From positions 4,081,486-4,145,485 of the forward strand of contig NC_092350.1 of NCBI RefSeq assembly GCF_963676685.1: a stretch of 64,000 bases of DNA, written 5' to 3'. Numbering within the stretch: position 1 is the stretch's first letter; each line of letters begins with the position of its first letter. The stretch comes from Mytilus edulis (lineage: Eukaryota > Mollusca > Bivalvia > Mytilida > Mytilidae). The position numbers were made by a program, and so were the translations under genes. Below, piece by piece: positions 10,596 to 20,425 of this stretch. The notes below the pieces were generated by a model that was given only the letters and a program-made list of their open reading frames with translations, did not search any database and had not been told where the DNA came from.

Positions 10596-11587
10596 AATCT
10601 ATGATTTACTTCAAAACTTTATTCGTCTAATAGTTTTTTGTTGCCGATTTGGAAATTTATTTTTTAAAGTTCAATCGATGATAGGTGTAAAAGATACCGT
10701 CATTGTAGTCCCGCAGTTTAATTTTAGAAACAAATAACGTGAAGTTTTGTTAATTTATCGCTACAATAAACATATAAAGAAACATTATCATATATGTCAG
10801 ACTTTCATAAAATAAATCCAGATTTAACATATTCGTGTGTAAGATTTTGAAAATCTTAGTCAATCAAACTGAATAGGTTGATTGATTTTTGGTTGCTTGC
10901 TTAACGTCCAGTGGCAAATGTTTCATGCATGTTCAGAACGATACACACTGAATAGGAAATCATACTATGACCTTCATGTATTAATATTCGTCTTCGTGTC
11001 AATGTTAACTTTTTAAAATGTATGTATACCTTTCACTCTATCAAATGATCAACTAATAAGATAATCTTATATTCTATTGAATAACATTAACGTAACTCAC
11101 GAAAGGGTCGGGTGCGGAGGGTATATGATTATATCCGGATTATCTTTTAATAAAATGTAATGCTATTCAAAAGACAATCTCTGAATTTTTCATTCGATTC
11201 AAGTAAAATTGTAAAAAAAAAAATAACCACTTTTCCGCGATTGAAATAGCATAACAAATAGAAAAAAAACATACCCCCTCCCCCTTTTCCATAAGCTAAG
11301 TGGTACAATAAATTACTTACATTGTGTCTTGTATTTGTCATACACCGTTATCGGATGGTAACAATACATTTGTGTCTTACTTCATGCAGTTATAGTAATA
11401 TTTTTATTGTGTATGGATAATAATTTTTAAAAGGTTCATATCTAAATTATTTAGTGAGTTTTATTTCACATTCTAAATGAGCCGCAGGGCGTATTAAAAC
11501 CTGAACGCATTAGAAAGGAGTATCCCACTTTAGTGTTGTCGGTAAAATAGGATACTAAATTTTTATTTTGTTGACGGTATATAAGTC

Positions 11588-11704
11588 AGATAATGCATAT
11601 TTTAAGGTTTTTCTTGTCGTAGAGCACACCCTCTGGTCGGTCTTTCATTTGATCAATCCTCGGTGTGTTCTACGACAAGAAAAACCTTAAAATATGCATT
11701 ATCT
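11588..11704. repeat. Inverted repeat, 43-bp arms with 31-bp spacer
   Basis: The left arm at 11588-11630 and right arm at 11662-11704 are reverse complements with a single mismatch (GAGCACACC against GAACACACC). The near-identity of the arms implies a recent origin, or maintenance by gene conversion or hairpin formation. It has no coding capacity. Confidence 0.9.
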
Positions 11705-12263
11705 ATAACATAATCTAATTCGAACAACAATTTAGAAAGTGTCCATACCTCAGTTTAAATCGTTTAAATTAAGTAATTCGCATCAACGAAAACGCATTTT
11801 TGCTTTATTACTATTTTGATTTTAGCCTCACTGATGAATATTATGTAGACAAAATTCGAAATGTAGAACATGTGATAGACTTATATATTGTACCCACTTT
11901 CAAAGCAAATTGACCATCAAAAGGTAGTCATGTTTTACAATATTTATGGTTATATCTAGAAAAAGAGCAATATTGAAATCTTAAATATCTGAAAGTTGAA
12001 AGGTACATGACCTAATATAAACAATTGATATATTTTATGATCTTAATATTAATGATTTAATTTTTCATAAACAATAAAGGTGAACATTTGTATAGAAAGC
12101 ACATACAATCGCCGAAAATATTCTTGACGTCATAAAATCTTCAATTTCAAACTAATTGATTCTTTTAATGTCATGAAGTTGATACAAAAATGTCCGTTTG
12201 AATGAAATAAGATAATAATGTTATCACCTAATGTTGAAAACTTTTTTGAGCTACTTGAAATCT

Positions 12264-14574
12264 CTATCTTGCTATTTGTTTGTTCTGAACTTGGCAATCC
12301 GTTATCAACATCTCCAATCGTCTCCATGCATCCTTTAAATCTTCTTCCTCTTTCGGCCATTGTACAACATAGGCATAATTCCAAATATACGAAAACGCAT
12401 AGGGAATATCAGTTACTATGATATCTTTTGTTATTACAATAATTTTGTCTAGATTTTTTGTTACTTCTTCATATTTTGCTCTGTCGAATTCAAACAAGCA
12501 ATCACGTGACGTTTTGAACTCAGGAGTGATGAGGAAAATAATATACCTACTGTTTTTGATACATTCAGCCTCATTATCCAACAGACTCTCACCAATTAGT
12601 AAATCTCGATCTTTTATACACATGGTCAGTCCCCACTCATCCTCAAGTTTTGGTGCTAAGACATCTTTTATCCAAATGACTAGCTCACCTTCATAAGAAA
12701 TATACACGTCGTACTGGTATGTCTTTCGAATTTTTTTTTTCAATAGTACGCCGAATTACACCTTAAATAGAGAAGGCAATCTTCCATCTCTTACTATACA
12801 ACAGAAGCAGTAACGAGATTGTAAAACATGTAGATAACAATGTTGAAGCAAAGGTTAACCACATAGTACTCTTACAGTCAGCGAACAATTCGGAAAAAGA
12901 GTTGTAGGCAGTAAGTGTATCAGTTACGCTTCCATTTGATAATTGACATTTATAAGACCGACTGTCCAGATTGACTTTTGTAGTATGGATACACCGTATA
13001 AAGTCTATTTAAATTGTCACAGTTGCAAATGAATGCATTGCCGTCCAGGTACACAGTCATTCCATGGATTTCACGATCTGATCTGCCCAATTTTTAATGA
13101 CTGAATTTATAGTCGTAAGGAGATTTTTTCTAACATCAAGTACCTTTATGTTTGTATGCGTATTCAGTTGTTCTGGAATAGATTGGAGAAAATTGTCAGT
13201 TAAATAAAGGTTTGACAAATTTGGCATTGGTTTGAAAATATCGTCCGAAAAATGGCAAATGCTATTTTTAGATATATCCAGTGACTCGACTGATTGGCAT
13301 TTCTTGAAAAATCTGTTTCCGTATATTTCAATTCCATCAGTTAGAGTAGCGTCTTTCAATACTAATTTTTTTAAGTTGGTCTCTTGAAAACGGTCAATTT
13401 CCCTCCAACCAAAACTGTACCTTGTTCCAAAAGAAATAAATGTCTCTAACCGTAGTTCAACAAAAATCATGGTAACAGTTGTAGTTGTATAAGATATATC
13501 TAAATAAGTAAGGTTATTGTTTTTCGGCACTATTAATAAAAAGCGTAAAGTATTAACTATTGTGAAACTAATATCTATTTTTTCTAATGATGCTGTCAAA
13601 ATTACGTGACTGCCCCCAGAACTTTTAAAATAAGAATCTGAGGTCATTGAATTTTCTATGAAGAAGTTGACGAAATTATATGAATAATCCAAAGAATGCA
13701 ATCGCAAAGCTTTTCTAAAAAAAGAGTACGGGAGGTCGTCACTATCAATAGTTAGGTCACTGACATGGCCTAAGTTAATCGTGGTCATATTTCGATAACG
13801 GTATGGATGCAAAAGAAGTAAGGCACGTGTGAGGTGCATAAACGTTTCAAACAAATCTAGTATACGTAGATGTGGAAACGGACTCAAAACATCATGTTCT
13901 GTTTTCACCAAGTTTAACCGACAATTTCTGAGATACAGCTCTTCTACAGAAGATGAAAACTTCTGAAATGTTTCATTTGATAGGTGTACTAAATAACAAG
14001 ATTGAAAATATAATTTCTGAAGTTTTTTCATTGAACTGAATCCACTTCCAAAGATTGGCACAGGCATCATATCAATTCCTAAGAAAGTCAATTTTCTTAG
14101 AACACCGAACGCATAATCGGGATAGTTGAATTCCTTATCATAAATGTCAGGTTGAGGCATATTATTCCTGATATCCAATTTTGTTAGGTGTTGAATTGGA
14201 AGGAAAAGTTCCGCTGAATATGCATAAGATACATCAAGCAAATTGTGAGACATATCAAGCACGACAAGATTATGTAATCCCTGGAATGACTCCTTAGAAA
14301 ATTGTTTAAGCTGATTTTGTCTCACATTAAATTCCTGTAAATGTTTATAAATAATCAGCGAACTGTTTTCTATACTCCTTAACTGATTTGAAGACATATC
14401 TAGACCAATTGTATTCCTTGGTAAATCTTGAGGAACCGACTGCAGTCCATCAGCTATCTTAACTCCAAGTTTTCCATTAAATACATATTCGATATCACAA
14501 TCTGATGACCGAGAAATTACATCACACTGAATAACAATACAAATTACTGTGTAAATTATCATAATCCTAACCAT
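12264..14574 (-). pseudogene. Toll-like receptor pseudogene (LRR-TM-TIR)
   Basis: The minus strand from the ATG at 14574 encodes a signal peptide and LRR ectodomain like the intact receptors at 30861-33365 and 47514-50009. It is broken in several places. (1) In-frame loss of about 66 codons, between LPYS and FFRKALRL, removes an LRR segment present in both intact genes. (2) A one-base loss near 13065-13078 leads to the stop at 13057. (3) A four-base gain (TTAA) near 13008-13013 brings the frame back. (4) A stop codon replaces the tyrosine of SIYG at 12763-12765. (5) One extra base in the A/T run at 12731-12740 shifts the frame before the TIR domain. The TIR part (YQYDVYISYEGE, KDRDLLIG, TPEF) is still open to 12264. 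The second cysteine of the N-terminal cap is also lost (VKIADGLQSVP). The order of domains is complete, so this is a full-length degenerating duplicate. Confidence 0.88.
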
Positions 14575-15177
14575 TTTGTGACATGGATATTAAAAACTTT
14601 CACATGGTTTCTAACAATTGCTTTGCAAGTCAACACCACTCTATCTAGGACACAAAGGTCAACAAATGGAATTTAATCATCTCAAATTTTTATCAATATA
14701 AAGGACAAATGTATTTTTTTTTAACTTTATTTTAGATAGTATATTGATTTTTAACATGAAGAGACTTCCTGCATGTTCTTGTTAACAAATTTATTAACTG
14801 TTTAGTCTATCAAATGACACAATATTTGAATTTTCTATGGGGAAACAGCCGTGTAATTTTTAATTGGGACATGCATGTTAATATAGCATTCTGATTCATA
14901 ATTTTGTAGAAAAAATATGAAATTTCAGACACAAGAGACAAAGCAAGCATTCAAAATAGTTAAATAAATTATCAACCTTTTATTATTCCTAAAACAAAGC
15001 AATATATATATAGTATCTCTCTTTATGAAATTGATGTAATAAATTACTTACACGTGACTTTTATAATCTCTACATCGTACCTATTCACTATTTCTTTCCT
15101 CATACTCAATTTCAATTATATTTTGTTATTTTGGACAGTTTTTGAAAGTTTAATATATAGTCAATTACTAAGGTCCA

Positions 15178-15347
15178 TCTTACCGTATTGATAGAACTTT
15201 CTTACATCTTACTATGTTGTTAGAACTTTCTTACATCTTACCGTGTTGTTAGAACTTTCTTACATATTACCATGTTGATAGAACTTTCCTACATCTTACC
15301 GTGTTGATAGAACTTTCTTACATCTTACTGTGTTGTTAGAACTTTCT
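15178..15347 (+). repeat. 29-bp minisatellite, six copies
   Basis: AGAACTTTC occurs at 15193, 15222, 15251, 15280, 15309 and 15338, an exact 29-base spacing. Copies differ at a few sites (TGATAG against TGTTAG, CTTACATC against CTTACATA). Confidence 0.93.
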
Positions 15348-15601
15348 TTCTAAGAGTTTAGGAGCTTATTAGTCTGGAAAAAGAACTGAATAACTGTCAG
15401 AACTTCACGGCCTAGCAGAATCTACTCAACGTTAAGAAAGAAAAATGCAAGGATTTGGGAGCTGTCTTACTATTCGTTGCTTAAACTGTAACATGCTGAA
15501 TAATATTTTAACAATTAAGACACATTACGGAACAAAAGGATCTGCTATTTTTGACATCTACACAGAAGCTGCAATAGCTTATTATGAGTATTAATACATG
15601 T

Positions 15602-15890
15602 AGCTGCTTAACGTCCAGCGGCAATTATTAAATTGTACATTTATGACATCAACATGTTATTTTACTGAAACTAAAAGAAATGAGAACACGTATGAACCCG
15701 TGATTAATGAGACATCTATGGAGCGTAGGGTGGCTTAATCGGGTGTGGTGTTGGAAGATTTTAAATCCATACCCGAAAGTCATTACTACCGTGGTGTACA
15801 GCAAGTCTTCACAGAACAACGTATAAATGGAACTCCAAGAATTACCGAGAAAACAATTATCCGCTACAAATTTGTGCAATGTTTTAAATG
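15602..15890. repeat. Dispersed repeat starting 'GCTTAACGTCCAGCGGCAA'
   Basis: The leading phrase recurs near 10900 (CTTAACGTCCAGTGGCAAA). I recognise it as part of a common mussel repeat. The minus-strand open frame here has no family resemblance and is not treated as a gene. Confidence 0.4.
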
Positions 15891-16544
15891 ACGAGAATAG
15901 TTATTTGTATTCTTAGATAATGAAGTCTATAACACTATCTTGAATTGAAAAAAAAAAAAACAGAATAAAAATATTGTGTGTATTTTTTTATTTTTCTTGT
16001 AAAGCATTTGACATACTCCAAATTGTATAGAGAATTGTCATTGTACTGCAAAATTTAACAGACTATCAATATAATAACAAAAGCGACTACATGTGCGAGG
16101 CCCTCATGAATATATCAGGTCGTATAACACCTCTATTCATAAATAAAACAATAAATAAAGAGGGTGTCTCATCCTGTTCTTGGCTTAAAATTGGTATAAA
16201 ATTAAAACAATTACCGAGTTTAATTGATATTTTAAAAATATATAATATTATGTGTATATAGAAAAACTGTCAACAACAGTACGTTAACAAGATTTAAAAA
16301 AAAACCACATTGATGTCATTTTTTAGTTGGATTTTAAGCAAATTGGTAGCAATAGATGCAGAATTTAGTTTTTTAATTGGTTGTATTTTTTGTGTGTGAA
16401 CTATATCAAATTGAATTTATTGGAATAAAACATGAAAACGCCTGTTCACATGTTGTTAAAATAATTCAATGGTTGTCGTTTGTTATTGTAAATCATATTT
16501 GCATTTCGTTCATTGTTTTATACTGAAATCAGGCCGAAAGTTTC

Positions 16545-16725
16545 CCGTTTGAGTTGTTTCGCATTTGTCATGTAGGGGCCTTTTATAGCTGAATCTGCGG
16601 TATGGGTTTTACTCATTGTTGAGGGCCGTCCGATATCCTATTGTCGTTTACTTATATGTCATTTGGTCTCTGGTTGAGATTGGCCTCATTGGTTATCATA
16701 TCACATCTTCTTATTTGTATAAGCA
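16545..16725 (-). repeat. Dispersed repeat, 'ggccttttatagctga ... ggtctctggttgagag' family
   Basis: Similar sequence in the same orientation is found at 46885-47030 and 55315-55430. In the opposite orientation it occurs at 25310-25790, 54530-54720 and 58325-58480 (there reading 'gattgccaatgagacaact ... gaccaaatgacac'). A tail piece ends just before the C1q gene start at 60700-60755. It is a non-coding interspersed family. Confidence 0.65.
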
Positions 16726-18179
16726 TTTCCCTATTGTACTTTAACATATTGAGAGATAAAAATTAAAGTATCGGCAAATGTTTATTAATTACGAATTGCA
16801 GACAGACAGATTAGAAAGTGTACACACGTTAAAACTCGTCGCTGTCAAGCTGATGAGCAAATATGAAGTCATTCAGTAAGGTTGTTCCTGAGAAAAGTAA
16901 CGAACATAGTGTTATACGATCGGACAGAAGAACAAACAAAGTGTTTGCAATATAGCTCTACTTCTAGACAAACAAATAAGCCAATTATCATACATATATG
17001 CCGTATAAAAGGTAAAGTAACTTATCTATTGATAAACACATCGTTTAATATTATTCTCTAATACCGGCTGCTGTACTTCCTATGAAATGTTATACTACAA
17101 CTTCATTTTCGGTCGATTGAGGCAATAATGACATGAAATTGCACGTCGGGGTCTTTTAAAGCTGACGATACGGTATCGGTTTTGTCATTGTTGAAGGTTG
17201 TACGGTTGTCAATTAATGATATCACTCCACTTAATTTATAGTTGGTTCACATTTTGCCATGTCAGGGCTTTTGAAATTATGTTGTCTATCCGCTTTCAGT
17301 ACATGCAGAAATACAGGATGAATGTCGGACGGAGATGCACCTTAATACCTCTATCAGATATTTCTTCTTTGATGACATCTGAAAAAGTAATCTGCTAGAA
17401 TCTTTTTTTATTTTTTTTTTGTTTGTTATGAAAATGTTCCTGTTCAAATTTCGTAAATGTTTTGCCATCTACGAGTAACCATCTTATTAATTTTTATGAT
17501 AAATATCAACGCTCTTGAAAACACCTGCATATACTTTACAGCGTAGTCGTGTACGGCGGGAATGATTACACGACATTGTTGCGAATAAAACTTAATATAA
17601 CGTAATTTAGCGCCATACTGACAAGCGTCATAGAAAATCAAGATATATGGCTTTTATTGAAAAAACAAACGCATGGACCCCTATTTTTTTCTTTCGCAAT
17701 CTATCAAGTACTGTTTCAAGAACACATTGCCAAAATTTCAAGAAAAAAACAACGATCATTTTTTTTCTGCACTTCCGATAGACGAAAAAATATGATCAAT
17801 TAATTTCTTTATTTCGCATGAAGCAATCCAAATCCGGAAAATAATAATTTGGTTTAACCATAACTTCATGTTGATGCCATGGATCAAGGAAACATTTTAC
17901 CAAAAAAAACGGTTACGACTTTTCGTTCAAATGTATTGTTACTTTCTTTAAAAGTCGTTATTAATGAAATTTCAGAGATTTTCTTCCAAATATGCACATT
18001 TCGAACCAAATTATCTCAAAAATTAAGTCATGAAGGTAATTTCTTCTTTGCATATTTAAAAAGAAAACATTGAAATTGACCTTATACCAAAATTTAAAGA
18101 AAAAATCAACGAGGGATCCCCACTGTATCGTATGCCCTTAAATGAGACACTAGGCTAATTTTCATTTTATTTTCTTAAA

Positions 18180-18231
18180 AACTGAGTTCCTGTAAGTACT
18201 TATAATTAACTAAAGAATCGTTTTAAACAGA
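18180..18231 (-). pseudogene. Toll-like receptor relic, second fragment (after the PLE insertion)
   Basis: The minus strand reads NDSLVNYKYLQEL, matching NNSFVNYKYLQEL of the intact gene at 30861-33365. In the intact gene this follows the first LRR directly, but here it is separated from the first-LRR fragment (18691-18850) by about 460 bases of Penelope-like sequence. Confidence 0.75.
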
Positions 18232-18690
18232 TCCAAGTGGCACCAGCATATGGAGTATATGTGTCTCAATTGATACGTTACTCTAGAGCTAGCTCAAAGT
18301 ACGCTGATTTTGTTGAACGAGGAATACTGCTTTTTCAAAAGTTACTAAGACAGGGCTATGAATCAATCAAATTAAGGTCATCACTCAAGAAATTTTACGG
18401 TCACCATCATGAACTGATTGGCCATTATGACAAAAGTGTGTCAGAAATCATATCTGATATTCTTCCTCAGTCATAATAACCTTCCATCATTACCGGAATG
18501 AACGAAGAAATAACACGAAGGGTGTGGTATACGGTGCAGGAAATGCTTACCCTTCCGGAGCACCTGATTTCACTCCCGGTTTTTAGTGGAGTTCGTGTCG
18601 TTTCTTAATTATTATTTATAACTGTTGATGTAAATGTCCATTGGTTTTTGTGAGTCTTTGTTTACTCCTTGGTTTTGATTGTTATTGTCT
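18232..18690 (+). mobile_element. 5'-truncated Penelope-like element (copy D) inserted in a TLR relic
   Basis: The plus strand encodes the PLE C-terminal segment from APAYGVYVSQLIRYSR to the stop near 18474, then the family's non-coding tail ('cttacccttccggagcacctgatttcactcccggtttttagtgg'). The frame is open over 78 codons, so it is fairly young. The element begins abruptly at the same coding region found at 9555 in copy B, as expected for 5' truncation. No clear target duplication is readable. Confidence 0.75.
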
Positions 18691-18850
18691 GTTAATTGGT
18701 TCGAACTAAGATCTAAAACATTAATATCTCCCGGTAAATTCTGAGGTATACCATTCAGTCCTCTGTTTTTACAATAGGATAATGTCACTTCCTGGATTTT
18801 TCTCATACCATATTTAATATCACAGTCTGATAAAGGTAAGATTGTGTTAC
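18691..18850 (-). pseudogene. Toll-like receptor relic, first fragment (N-terminal cap and first LRR)
   Basis: On the minus strand the region reads DCDIKYG, then VTLSYCKNRGLNGIPQNLPG and DINVLDLSSNQLT, matching the N-terminal cap of the intact TLRs (CDIKYE, NKGLTFIPQNLPGD). The similarity stops at about 18690 where PLE tail sequence begins. No TM or TIR remnant was found to the left of 18180, so only the extreme N-terminal part survives. Confidence 0.8.
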
Positions 18851-19984
18851 TCTCAATAATCTTAGGAATGTAAAAAATAGCTAAATAAATGATAACGAAA
18901 TTATGTAATATGGTTTAATCTTTGTACGAATAGCTACCTATAAATATATTAGGTCGTACTAAGATATGTGGTACTGTTTGACACATAACATGCATCATCA
19001 TTTATTTATGAAAGATAATTGGAAATTACAAAAACAATGTCTATTCAAAGCAATCTCATTATTTGAATTTCACTTCATATCAAAATCTACTGATGTGTCA
19101 TCACCGTATAATATCAATGCATTATGCACAGGAAGTAGCTTTAACGGTCACTTTTACCTGTAGAGGAAAACCCCCAAACAAATAGGTCAGTTGTGTTGAT
19201 TTAAGGTTCATATGGACCCTTTGACTAAAATGGCCGTTTTTTTCACCTCAAAATTTTCTCTGAGTTCTGCATTCTATTTATCTAGGGCATGCTATGCCTT
19301 AAAACTTGTCTAGATGCACAGGTTTGTCAGTACTCAGAGTAAATTTTAAGGTGAAAATACGGCCATTTTAGCCAAAGGGTCCACATGAACCTTCAATTAC
19401 TTTTAGTGAATAACTACTAATATAACAGATTTATAAAAGAAATAATCCTAGTATAAAATACAGATATTGAGCTGTCTAAACGTTATTCATATATCATAAC
19501 CTTTATTTATCATACATATTTTTATTTTATTTGGCCATAAGTAAATAAAATCATTGATACCCTCATTTGATTTATTGTATGTTCAATGTGCGCAACTACA
19601 TATTTGTTTTGGTTCATTTCAAGCAGGAATTATATAAACAACAAACAACAAGTACATTTGAAATTTCGTGTTTATATGTCATGTCATTTATTCAACACTA
19701 TTCAGCAATATAAACCAACAAACAACTGACGTCAACAAACTTGCTAACAAGTTAAAGCTTAATGACAATTGGTCACTGAAGGGAAACAACTGTGAATGCA
19801 AAACAATGTCTAGCTGCTAGACAAATCCATAACAGTTTAATGAACGATATTTGAATAAATCACTGCCAGTTGAATCATGCTGATGATGACATCCAACACA
19901 CTTTCTATATAGAACGGAACGTCATGACGATAGACATTTTTTTTTGTTAAAGCATCTGACATATTTGATGATACACAGGCAAAA
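18851..19984. other. Intergenic DNA, one hairpin element, no gene seen
   Basis: Apart from the foldback repeat at 19201-19397 nothing with coding or RNA-gene character is visible. Confidence 0.4.
19201..19397. repeat. Foldback (MITE-like) element, arms about 65 bp
   Basis: The left arm (19201-19265, starting TTAAGGTTCATATGGACCC) and right arm (19332-19397, ending GGGTCCACATGAACCTTCAA) are imperfect reverse complements. They share the inner core AAAATGGCCGT. The middle ~65 bases are unpaired. Confidence 0.85.
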
Positions 19985-20425
19985 GTGCCACGCATGATAT
20001 ACGCATGAAGGCCATTACATGCGAAAGTCATGCGTGGATTATGCGTGAATCATGCGAAATATGAAGTATGCGTAAATCGCATGATCTTCACATGCGGTTT
20101 TCGCATGTTTTAAACATGCGTGTATCGCATGATTTCTTAAACGCATGATTTACGCATAAAGGCTATTACATGCGTAAATCATGTGTGAATCGTGTGAAAA
20201 TCATGCGGTATCTGAAGTATGCGTTAAACGCATGATCTTCACATGCGGTTTTCGCATGTAATAAATACATGCGTTAAACGCATGATCTTCTCATGCGGTT
20301 TTGGCATGTAATAAATACATGCGTTAAACGCATGATCTTCACATGCGGTTTTCGCACGTAATAAATACATGTGTGTATCACATATATTGTAAACGCATGA
20401 TTTACGCATGAAAGCTAAGTACATG
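19985..20425 (+). repeat. CATGCG-rich block with 50-bp tandem units (left member)
   Basis: The block starts with GTGCCACGCATGAT and consists of permutations of CATGCG, CGCATG and ATGCGT. Inside, 'GCGTTAAACGCATGATCTTC' recurs at 20221, 20271 and 20321, an exact 50-base period, and a diverged earlier unit lies near 20080. Each unit contains several short palindromes. An inverted partner lies at 28235-28376. It is not coding, since the minus frame there arises only from the repetition. Confidence 0.8.

Larger units (their letters stand above)
10201..12263. other. Intergenic DNA with small hairpin elements, no gene seen
   Basis: No protein resemblance is visible. The stretch holds the hairpins at 10519-10595 and 11588-11704. 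It also has a short dispersed repeat at about 10888-10945, 'gcttgcttaacgtccagtgg', whose core recurs at 15602-15622. Confidence 0.4.
14575..18179. other. Intergenic DNA with minisatellite and dispersed repeats, no gene seen
   Basis: No reading frame resembles a protein. Contents are the 29-bp minisatellite at 15178-15347, a repeat at about 15602-15890 and the dispersed repeat at 16545-16725. A diverged piece of the same family lies at 17145-17275 ('gggtcttttaaagctgacgatacggtatcgg'). Confidence 0.45.

Noticed and set aside
19985-20425. CRISPR-like regular repeats
   Set aside because: Units are contiguous tandem repeats of 50 bp made of palindromic words with no unique spacers, and the DNA is clearly eukaryotic.
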